Origin: Membranipora membranacea | Taxonomy: Eukaryota > Bryozoa > Gymnolaemata > Cheilostomatida > Membraniporidae | NCBI GenBank assembly: GCA_914767715.1 | Contig: OU612068.1 | Coordinates: forward strand, 26,784,001 to 26,848,000 | DNA length: 64,000 nucleotides | Direction of reading: 5' to 3' | Shown here: positions 1-12,300 of the stretch, one piece after another | Layout: the number at the start of each line of letters is the position of its first letter | Numbering within the stretch: position 1 is the first letter of the stretch | Made by a program: the position numbers and the translations under genes | Notes under the pieces: model-generated | Seen by the model: only the letters and a program-made list of their open reading frames with translations | Databases searched by the model: none | Told to the model about the DNA's origin: nothing

Positions 1-208
1 TTCCCATCACAAGAATGTGCACGATCACGAAATGCTGCTACCACCAATCCGAGCAGAGCATTTAAACCAGAGTACTACTAAGATTATGCATACATATAAT
101 GAACACAGCACTAATTAAAATAGTCTACCCTCTCCTCAGTGTAAGAGGGAGACAGCAGAAGCTTTGATGCTGGTCTCACTCATACCATGGTCTTCTTTTT
201 TAATTCAG

Positions 209-394
209 AAGGAAATCAGAACTCGATAGGGACTTCTTTGTCTGTGAGCAATATTCCTAAGAAAGACCTTGATACCCTAAAACTCAAAATGGCTAATAGG
301 AGGGTGAGAGGAGGAGATATAGACAACTACATTACCAACAAATCAAGAGCCAAAGGATTATACAACGTAAAGATCAGTTACAAGGAGGAGTCAG
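209..394 (+). CDS. PARP14: Gene 1 exon 1 (visible): RRM-like half unit
   Basis: Acceptor TTTTTTAATTCAG and donor TCAG|GTAACT bound a 186-bp exon, phase 1 at both ends. It encodes a beta-alpha-beta-beta half (TSLSVSNIPKKDLDTLK then GLYNVKISY). It differs at only a few codons from 47162-47347 in gene 2. Confidence 0.85.
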
Positions 395-3300
395 GTAACT
401 CCAAATAATCATCGTCATATATATAAATATAATTATAAAAAAAATTCTCTTTTGTATATCTATGGTCATGATGCACATTAAGGTAATGCTAATGACTGAT
501 CCGAATCCATCAACTTTGATGAAAGCAGCCTTTGCTGTCCTTATAATTAGATGGCATGATGTCATAGAAACAAGTTTTTTACGACTTTCCACATTCGGTA
601 GCTCAGCAGTGTATAATACATATACATACATATACATATTTGGACTGTTCAATAATTTTGGCCAGATTGTCATTCAATGTTGCTCATGAAGTGTATGAAA
701 TCAGATTTAAGGTAAGGCAAGCGCCTTGATGTGAAAGCTTAGGAGCATGTATACAGTTCGAGTGAATCCCCTTTTTAGTGGCAGAGAGAGTTTACACTGA
801 ACACCGAAAGAAACCCATCTACCTGAATGAAACAGAGTTGAATATAGAGCTAGAATCGCCGGCTCTGCTAGATTACCATGATAACATGTCTGTCCGCTTG
901 TCAGAGCTAACTCCAGACCTCGACCCTGAGAAGCTTAAGTTCTACATCTCAGCCCTATCTGGGAATATCGTCACAGAAGTTCTGTTTGATGGAAGTAGAA
1001 CCAAGGCTATTGCCCAGTTCTCTCAACCACTCGGTAAGCTATTCACAGCGTAATGTTACAGGTTATAGCCTCTAACATATCAGAATGGACGTTCATGGGA
1101 GGCATCAAACACAGTTCACAAAATTTCCTTTTTATGTAAGGATCCAAGGTTTTCCATATCGTCTTGCAGAATATTTACTATTCAGCTACTTCACCCCTGC
1201 ACTGTAAAAAGATTCCAATCAGCTTTTTGCACTAAACAGTTGCATCAACTGCTCATCATGTTAGCTCACCTTTAAGCTTCATAGATTTTATTCCGCAGAT
1301 TTTGGTATGATGCTCTGTCAACACTACAACGTCAATCTGGCAGAGTGTCCGGATCTGAGACTGCAGCAGGAGAACAAACCAGCTCATATTCTGGCTGTCG
1401 GACAACTCAGCAAAGACAACATAGAACTGACACTTGAAGATTTTCTTGGCAAAGCTCTCAAAGGTCAAAACGATATTGAAATCGACATCTGTGCTGAGCA
1501 GATGGAGAACGCAACTGACAAATGGAAAATTGATGTAGGATCAGAAGGTTGGTCGCATTTGTTGTACTTCAGGGCTGTTGGCGAATCTGAGACAATTGAT
1601 TATATTCCGTTCTTTTTTAGAATGAAGGGTTGATAAAAAGAAAACAACATTAGCATAAATAATTTCTTTTCCGATTGCCATAATACATGGCTGGAATTTT
1701 TTGTACAGCATGATAAGTTAAGCTGATAAGGGTAGGAACTTGTATACATTATCTTTTTTTATCTCAGTTTTAGGCCAGGTCAAGTTACGGGATATACAGC
1801 ATCAACTTAAGGGATGTACCCAGCTAACTCTGTTCTCTGAACATCTCGGTCTCAATGTCACTACGGGAGCTTACAAGAAAACTAAACCTCTCTCTGAGAT
1901 TATAACAGATCAGCGGATGCTGGAGTTCCTCCTTAACGGCAAATATCCAGGATTTGAGAAGCTCTCTAAACACCTGAAAGACCACGGCTTCACAATGACC
2001 TCAGATGGTTCCATCACCGTCCTGCTCACCAATGACAAGAAGAAGAATAGGTAGGCTATCACACTTTAAAATGTCAGGACTGCACATGCTAATAGTGTTA
2101 TCTCGACCTCAGTTTATTATTTACCACTAGTTTGAGTGCTTAACTTACAAGGCAACAGAAAACCGATCAAAATACAAGCGCAACAGATCACTGCAGTCAT
2201 GAATTAATTCCTACTTTGCACTTCTTCATCCCTAACTGCACATTTTTAGATTTAGAACCCAGCTGTCATCATTCTCATTTGAGACTGACCTTTACCTACC
2301 ATTTATAGTCCATATATGACAGAGATATAAAAATAACTCTGCGATCCACCATGCTATGCCTTTCAGCTTGCATATTCCAAAGTTGTTTGCCCTTTTTATT
2401 TTTAGGCGTCATCTGCAGAATTGGCGTACGTTGAATCAATGTGTTGAGAAGTATATTAGAGCTCATTGCTTGGTGTTTGAGACGGAATCACTCACTGAGC
2501 AGGTCTTTGCTCACATGGCAAGGAAAGTGAATGAGCTAACAAAGTCTTTGAAGGTCATATGTAAAGTCATCTCTGGGAAGACGAGTCACCAACCAGGTGT
2601 AAATAAAATAAGCGTTACAGGAGAAAGAGCAACCATCGAGAATCTTCAAGTGCAGATTGTGAAGCAGATAAAGGAAAAGGAGAAGCACATTCAGGATGAA
2701 CAGAATGTTAAAGCAGTAGTAATTCCTAACATTCGAATTTACCAAGTCGAATATCTCGAGCGCGTCGGCTTTTTCAAAGACATGATAACAGCATATCGAC
2801 TAAAGGACATAGTGACTGACAAGCCCAACGAAATGATCACCATCACAGGGCTTCCGTCTGCTATAGAGGAAGTTCAGAAGAAGATGCTGGACATACTACC
2901 AAAGGTGGAAAAGTCTCGTGTTTCTGACACAAAGAAACCACTCTTTCTCAAGGTTTTCAAAGAATCAATGGCTGTGGAATCCCTGGAGAAGGAATTTCTC
3001 AATCGAAGAGTGGTTGCAGTTTGGACGCTTGAAAACAAAACTGTCACAATGTATTCAGAGAGCAAGGATAAAGCCAGGATTGCGATGGACTGTCTGAATG
3101 ATGTCATATGGGAGGCCCAGTATCCACAGACACGAGAGTTTGATGATCTGGAGAAGAGATTGCTGAGCACTCCGGCGTGGCGAGGCAAACAAGCTGAGTT
3201 AATACAGAATGCACCATGTCTGCAGATAGTGCAGTTTGGTGATAAACCAGGTCTCAGCTTAGCTGGTCTCAAGTATACTAAAGGACAGGTACTGGAGGAA

Positions 3301-6300
3301 ATCCCTATGTTCTTTGAGCAAAATGTCATAAGAACGGAGTCTTTCATTGGTCGAGGAAAACGTATGTCCTTCATTACCAAATTCGATCAATCCAAAATGG
3401 CGACTCTTTCTAATGAGTTTTCTGTTCAAATCAACACCGGACAGAAACCTGAAGAATTAGTCCTCAGTGGGACGACAAATGCCATAGCCAATGTGAAGCG
3501 AGCTTTAGCCTCACTCCATGACAAAGTGGTGAAGGATGAATACACTGTCGACAGTCCTGCTATGGTCCAGCACATTAAGGATGACAAGGATTTACTAGAA
3601 AATGTCGGACTCAGAACCAAATGTCTGGTCACGATCCATGAGGAGGAAGAGGCAGAACCCATGGAAATTACCCAAGACATTGGCAGAGCAAACATCAGAT
3701 CATCAGATGGGGAATACTACACCACTGCATTTCCGTCTGGTGTCACATGCTCTGTGATAAAGGGAGATGTCACAAAGCTCAAATGTGACGCAATCGTCAA
3801 CGCTGCTAACGGAGACTTAGATCACTGTGGGGGTCTGGCATATGCTGTTGTCCGTGCTGGTTAGTACTAGGATCATGTAGGTTAGAGTTTGAAAGATTTC
3901 TTGCGAAACATTCCGATGCCGTATATTTTTAGCAATCTGAGAATTAATGTAGTCGCTCTGCAGTGTTTTTGTAAGCTAATTATATTTTGAGGCAATCAAT
4001 TACTGTGATTCCAACCTTATGTTTTAGGTGGAGATGCGATACAACAAGAGTGTAAGTTTTACATCAGAAGACATGGTAAGCTGATGGAAGGTCAGGTAAT
4101 GACATCAGATCCTGGGGCTCTCCCGTGTAAGAAGATCATTCATGCAGTAGGACCAAGATGGAACAATGGAAGGAGTGATGAGGAGTGGAACTTGGGTAGC
4201 TGCATAGAAAACTGTCTTGAAGAGCTGAGACGGCAAGGATTGAACAGCATTGCAATTCCACCAATCAGCACAGGTATATTTGGCTTCCCCATGGACTTGG
4301 CAGTGAAGACTATTGTTAAGACTATCTGTGACCTCGACAAAAAGGGAAACCTTCCAAGAAAGATATATCTGATTGACAACAAAGATGACAGCCTCCGCTG
4401 TTTTGCTCGGGAACTACGCTCTTATACTGAAGCTATGAAACCAAAAGCACCTCCGGCTGCAAGACCAAGAGCATCCAAAGCGAACGGTGAGTTCAAAGGT
4501 GTCTTTGTTTAAGATACTCGGGTCTCGGGTACCCTTAGGAGACAAATCATTGATAATTCAATCGGTACTGTGTTAAGGAATTATGTAAATGACAATTGGT
4601 TCTCCAGCCGCTTCATGATGATACCCATGTCAAGCCCCATAAGATTGTTAAGCCCAAAATCAGTTCAGCTTCTCACTCTGGCACATCCCTGTAGTGCCAG
4701 GGAAAGCTAAATAAAGTGGGTTAAATCTGCGCCAGAAAAAGCGTAAGAAATCTCTATATTAACATGCCATTTATATACCCTAAAATGCCCTGAAGGTTCA
4801 CTTTCTACCTGATATATCACAAGGGGGGGAGCTAATATCACCGCACCTTGTGTTGCTTTGTACCCTCCAGGAGTAATGCCTCCCCTGCCATTTAATTCTT
4901 TTCCAAATTGCTGATCTGTGATATAAAATTGAATATCCATAAAAGTCTTTTTTCAAGTGAGGGTGTCTTCAATGATCACTGGTATGTAAGAAATACGCAG
5001 GTGCTTTAATATAAACCTGGAACCCACCCTATTCAAATGGCTACCCTTATTGTGAAATAAATGTTTTTTTCAATAGTAAAGGAGAGTTCCTAAAGGGAGT
5101 TATTTAATACAGCTTGATAACAAAAATTTTAGCTAGATTGCTTGCTGTGAAATTTGAATGCTCTGTGATCTTTAATGCAAGAGACCGCTAGATGAGTAAG
5201 ATCTTTCATCTCATGACACTATCTTTCATCTCTACGAATACCGGCTCTGATTCAACTCATGTGTAGCAGCAATGCATTAATGGGTAGTAAATAATGTGCT
5301 AGTCAGCATCAGCTTTGTGCATTTTGCGATGCAAAACTCAAACTAGTTGCTGACTCTAAGCTGAGTAACACTTCGGTTTTGGGGAGGTTCCAAGACATTG
5401 CTGTAATGATGATGGAGCACCGGCTAAATAATAACAGGAACAGGAAACTGCTCTGTGGTATTCTATTTTAGCTGAGTTTGAGTACCTAATGGATGAAACG
5501 TTTCAGAAGAATTCTGGCTGAATAATCATCCGAATTAGATTTTGTCTTTTTCCCTCCGCAGAAGGTGCAATCTGCTATTAATCAATGAGGGCCAATGAAA
5601 AGTTGTTTGAAACCCTGGTTGCCCTTTAAGCCATTTGTAGTGCAATTGGGATTTTATGTTCCCAAGTGCTGAGAGTATGTTTTTTTTAAGTAGCTGACAC
5701 GTCCTACTTGGGCCACCAAATATGAGTAATAAATTCACGGACTAATAGGTAACTCTACTAGCTCCATTGTAACCTCTATTTGCGTGACAGCCTTCTAAAC
5801 AAAGTATAATCTCTGTTTGATCATAATGTGCGTATATGTTATGTTGAGATTTTTACCTCCTACTTGTAGATCAACCCGTTGGAAAACCTGGAAAGTATAC
5901 CATCAAAGGAAAGACTCTTACTATTCTACAGAGGGTGAACCTTGAAATAGTGTCCGGAGACATCACAAACCGCCAGGTAACTTTAACTTTAGCAAAGTTT
6001 TTTTTGTCTTTTAAAAGGAAGGAACTTTGATAGCGCATATGATCACATCCTCGGCTATTAAACAGGAGGTCTCGGGTTCGATTCCTGCTCTTGTCTCAAG
6101 GGATTTACCCTGGCTTCTTCCACATTATCACAATACTCAGAACTACTTCAAACCAACAACTCTCACAAAGCACCCATATCTCAAACTCAGACAACTCTCA
6201 TAAGCACAACACTGACAGATAGAACATACTCATCTTTCTAACAACAAGGATGTGTTCTATCAGTAATAATCAAAATTGTCCAGGGGTCTTTGAGGACAAG

Positions 6301-9300
6301 AGGTGTCAATCACCTCTTCTTGGTCTCGTTCCACTACCCTCCCCCACATAAGACAAGACAAGGTAGTGCAGATACTAGGTACTCTCGTTCTTAATGTATG
6401 CTGACTTTGACGTTGCAGGAGGATACACTTGTCAACTCAGTAGGGAAAGATATGAACCTGTCTAATGGTAAGGTGGCTCCTGTAATTCTCAGCAAAGCTG
6501 GACCTCAGTTACAGGCTGAATGCACCAACTTAGGTCCAATACAGCCCGGTGAAGTCAAAGGTACAGATGGATATCAGATGCCATGTAAGAGAATATTACA
6601 TTGCTGCCTACCAGATTGGAGTGGTCCAGCTAGTTTACAGGTAAAAATAGACATTATTATCACCTGATGAACGACAGTTTTTTGCGTTATTACAATTGCC
6701 CATTTTTATACCCCAGTCCATAACAATACTCCTTTGATTTCTCAAGTTCTTTAACTTAGTTCACTGAAATAGCTTTAATTCAGCCAATCAAATTGAATAT
6801 TATATATCACCATTGGTATATCAATGATAGTCAGAAATCCCCTCCCCCGCCGGGGCTAAAAAATCTTTAACCTCATGGTTGTATAACCTATCGACCTTGA
6901 GTTTTCCCACTATTAATTGGTCATTAGAAGGGATCCCAGGGTAAACTACCTAATCCTTTGCAAGGTTCAGGACAGGGCAGTACAATCGCTAGATTAACAG
7001 GTTAAGATTAAATAGCTGATAGTTAAACTCACTATAAAATTTGTCAGCTATGACGATACAATTATGACACAAAAATTGCCAAACATTCAATGTTTCAGAG
7101 CCTCTGTTTACCTACCATGAAATTAAAGCTCTAGAAAAGGTTAGATTCAACTAATCAACCATTCATTTGTAAATCATACACTCCTAATTTTCTGGTCCGT
7201 TACCATGTTTGATTGAAACATGAACCAATGATTGTTTACAAAAATGCCAACTTCTTTAATTTCAGGCCCTACAGCAAATAGTCAATGAATGCCTCACACA
7301 GGCAGCTGCTCAGGAGCACACAACTATAGCATTTCCCGCACTGGGAACTGGTAACCTAAAATACCCAGAGCAGAATGTGGCTAAATGTATGATAGATACT
7401 GTAGTGGATTATACTGAGAAAAATCCCCGCAGTAGTATTAGAGATGTCAAGATTGTCATATACCATCTGGACCAACGGACTCAACAGGTATGACATGTGT
7501 GCATCTAGGGGTCGGAGATAATGCTTTTGGTGCAGTTATTGAAGCCCATTTTCTTCCTGATAGGTAAGAACTGAGACCCACAATTTATATACACCCCTCA
7601 AGCTTTTAGCTGCTCCTTAAAAATCTGAAGACCTCTAGGATCATACTCGAGTCAAACTATTGTCACTTTGAATACTGCACGTTTTTGAAATCGATTGACC
7701 TGAAACAGTAATAATTGTAATTGTCAAATAAAACTACTATTCTAATTGTCTGTTACAGCATTGTGTCGTTTACATGGCTTTGTGCTGCATATAGACAAAG
7801 AAACATAATTCTGGCCACAATTTCAAAACAAGTTTATTTCCTTTACAGTTCCAGTGCTGATAAACCCTATGAAACTTTAATATTTATTGCATGAGACACC
7901 TGTAGCCATATATTGATGGTAATGGTGATACCTAACTGCTGGATTTTCTTGACATTGTTTAGGGTTTTGATGCTGTGCTGTCAAAGATGGAAACTCTGCA
8001 CCTTTCTTCCAATGATGTGGATATGAATTTAGCATCAAAGCAGAGCAGAGGGCCTTCCAGATCAGGTATTTCAAATTGCATTTAGAATTCATAATACTGC
8101 TTTGAGGAATGTGAACCACCTTCTAATAGCCACCATCCACAAACCATTAACAGTTCCAATTTATACAGTACCCTAAATGATGCATTACTTTAATTGCAGG
8201 TAATGAAAAGGCCCCAAGCCTTGCCGATGCCGATGTAGTTGGTGGTATTCAAGTCAGTGATACATTTCTACGCGTTGTCAAAGGAAGCATTACTGAGCAC
8301 AATGCTGATATCATTGTCAACAGTACAGACGACCAACTATCTATGAGAGGTAGGGTTTATTGGAGTTGACAAACTAGACACAGCTATAATTCATGTTCTA
8401 TCTCATACAAGTTTTGAAATTGCACGCTGGGCGACAAGGCAAGCATGAAAGGAGTTGTCTAAGCCTAAGGGAGAAGCATATTGCAAGAGATTTGGTGATA
8501 ATGCAACAACATTTAGGATTTTAGAGGTGATGCTAGAAAGACCTTTGTCATCAGTTCTATGAGCAATATTAATGGCCTGGCTTATTGATAAATATCCTTT
8601 CAGTAAACTTCATTTCCAACTCCATGTACTTTTTATTAAGGTATGGTCGCAAGAGCCTTATTAGAAAAGGGTGGCAGAAGACTGCAAGATGAGATCAACA
8701 GCCTTGCAGGCAGTGAGTATATCTAAGTTGTTTTGCCATATACCTTGATATGGTCCAGTCGCCAGCTTGACTGTTCATATATATTTTTACATACATATAC
8801 GTATATATATATATAGCCGATATAATATATATATATATAGCCGATTTAATATATATATAGCTAGGGGTGGAACGGATCAGGGTTGGGCACCCTCGGATCG
8901 GATATCGGATATCGGATCGGTCTATAAATTCAACCTCGGATCGGATCCGGACCCGGATAACGTGTAAAAACGCTAAATGTACCAGTCACAGCAGCTCTTC
9001 TGCACCATAATATACAATTAAGGTTTTTGAATACATGGATAAACACTGTCAACAATTCTACCCTAATTTAAATGTGCACATATCAGCTTGGATATAATTC
9101 TTTACAGGAGCAACTTATCACTCAAACAGCGCAAGGATCACACAAACAGATTATTTGAAGAGATCATTTAATGAGTGCTAAGATCTCTTGACAACAAGAA
9201 TTTGTGCATAGGCACTCAATTTGCCAGGATCACTCAAACCCCGATGTTAAAACAAACTCCCTGCTCCTATGTCCCAAGCTCTCTGTTGTGATTAGGATAG

Positions 9301-12300
9301 GAGTTGTCCTCCTACTTTGAAAATTCAGAGGAGGATAATTACTGTGTTCATCAAACTAGAAATTTTGTTACAAGGAACATCATTGGACAAAATTATGTCT
9401 TATGTCACAACGATCTGAGTAAAGATGCTTCTATCAATTTCAGCAGAAAAAACACATCCATCAAATTTAATCAGCAACAATAATATAGATAGCTATGAAA
9501 ATGAGATAGTTATTGAATGCATACTGATCACCACTGAGTGCTTTCAGCCAACCTCAATTATCTTATCTGAACTACAAATTAATGACTATCATACTTCCTT
9601 CCTTGTCATTTTCAGTGAGATAAATGATGCTCAGTAAGTGTTGATTAAAAACGTATCATCTCGGATCAGAGATAACACATATCCGACCCGGTTTGTGGTT
9701 GGATCCGAGGTCAAATATCCGAATTTCAACTCCAACCTCAAGAGGTTGTTCCACCCCTATATATAGCCGATATAATATATATAACTCATAATTGTACTGG
9801 TGGACAACATTAACTGCAGGGCGCTCGTAACGAGCAAGACAATGGTTTAACTACATAATTGAATAGCAATTCCCCTACTTCATTTTTCTCTGAAATTTCC
9901 TCACCATAAAAGTCACCCTGAATTGTCATGATCTGCTACATACACACTGGTAACGAAGGAGACAACTTTTCAGCAACGCATGGCAATAACTTTTCACAGT
10001 TCACTGAAAGGTGAGTATTGTGAATAAGGTCGGATCATAAAGTCGAGTAGACTAGATTTAAAGATTAATGCTTTAACATAAATTCTCTCCCCTTTGAGCC
10101 GAAATCAATAATCTACATACACCTTTATAGGAAAAACAAATAATGGTATATGGGTGACTTCCGCTGGAGGGCTTGATGCAAAACACATCATACATCTTGA
10201 TACAACTAAGCCTGGCAAAAGTAGCAAGAAATGGACAGAATCGATTGTGGAGTGTTTGCAAGAATCTGACAAGACAGGGGCAACTTCCATTGCTTTCCCT
10301 GCTTTGGGAACAGGTAATGTCTCAGTCGGAAAACATGTTTGCTCTTTCTAGACAACAATGGAAATGCATTTTGATTTCTTGTTATATAATTGAAACATGC
10401 TGGTTAGAAACATGATTGGTACATCAGGTGAAGCGCAAAACCCCTTTAGAGTTGCTGTCTCTGATTAAAACATAACTTTGATTTTATGTAGTTCGTGTTT
10501 GAAAGTGACAAGATGTACCTGATACACAAGACCTCAACTGTGGTCGAAGAATGTGTCTCTTTGAGCCAACCACCTTCTAGTAAGCCTTTACACCCATGGT
10601 TACCCAATGAAATTTCTTTTTTCTACAGGTAACTTGAACATTAATCCCAAAGAAATGTCTAAATACATCCTGGAGGCTGTCGGCTCATATCTCAGTCAAA
10701 ATCAGAATACAAATCTGAGGATGATAGACCTAGTTATATTTCAACCAAACATGGTCCAAGACTTTGTCAAGGCCATGCAGTCAGCACTTCAAGAGAAACA
10801 AAAGAGTTTCTTTGCTTCAGCGTCAGATTGGCTCAGCAACAAATTCAACTTTGTATTCGGAGGTGAGATCCTTTCTGTGCATTTTGCACTCTGTCTATGG
10901 TTAATTTTATCACTTATTTGGTCATTGGCGATTACCCAAAGGAAATGGAGAATCACGAACCGATGCGAACCATAATTGAACCAGCACTGTTGTCAGGATT
11001 CAACAACTCCTGAAATAAATGTGAAATTGATGCATGGGAAATCTTAATTCTAGCTTTTTGTTAGAACCTATCTGCATTTTAAATATCGGTTCTCAGAGGG
11101 TTACATCTTTTGCAATGTTCATGTTTTCTGAGAGTCCTTGTTTTCAAGGACTCATATTCTTGGATCGTTTGCACTGATATCATATTGCCCAATGTAAGGC
11201 ATGTTTGAAAATGGTTTTGTAGGCAGAAGAAGCGGAGATAACACTAGGGGCACAAGCAGAGGTGGTCAAGGTCTCTCTCCCTCCGGGGTAGCTAGCCCGA
11301 TAAGAGAAGACATGGTGAAGCTAGATATATATGCTGAGAAAAGCTCTGACATTGAGAAATGTAAAAGGGAGCTAGATCAGAAACTAGAAAAGGCTATGAT
11401 AACATCAATGTGGAAAGATAAGGCGACTTATCAAGATGATAAAGAACTTATTAGAAAACTAAGACAGGAACAGGTACGCCAATCAGGAGTGATCGACTGC
11501 CCAAGACTATAATGAAATTATATCGTTTTCATTTTTGCCTATGCAATGCCAAAGAATGGCACGTATGGCAAACCTTTTTTTACTAACAGAAGTACATGTT
11601 CAGACTTGCTTGTAAAGGGCAACCAGGGTTTCAAACAACTTCTCATTGATTAATAGCAGATTGCACCTTCTGCATAGTATAGGGAAAAAGACAAAATCTA
11701 ATCCGGATGATTATTCAGCCAGAATTCTTGTGATACAATTCATCCATCAGGTACTCAAACTCAGCTAAAATAGAATACCACAGAGCAGTTTCCTGTTCCT
11801 GTTATTATTTAGACTGTGCTCTATCATCATTACAGCAATGTCTTATAACCTCCCCTAAACTACTTTGAATTTTGCATCGCGTCATGCACAAAGCTGATGC
11901 TGCCTAGCACATTATTTACTACTCATTAATGCATTGCTGCAAAACCTTGGTTGCCCTTAAAGCAGTCTAATTCATTCTTCAATATCTATTTTTCAGATAC
12001 TGCAACTCAACGAAGAATCACACAGACTTCATGTAACGTTGGATATCAATCCGAAATCAGCTAACATTAAAATCTACGGACTGCCCAAAGATGTATCCAG
12101 TATGTCTGATCTTATCACTAAAGAGCTCAAGGATATCGACAAAGGGATCTCTGAGAGAAAGGAAGAAGAACTATTGGCTAGAGCCGTACAGTGGAAGTAC
12201 ACGGACAGAGAGGGAAAACCAAAGAATTTTGATGCTTTCATAAATAAGGTGAACGATTGTCATAGTTTGAGGTACATTTTAATTAATTTCACCATGTGTA

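Noticed and set aside
2874-3380. 168-codon minus-strand open frame (with a shorter counterpart in gene 2)
   Set aside because: It is the antisense shadow of the conserved KH exon. Its conservation follows from the sense strand.
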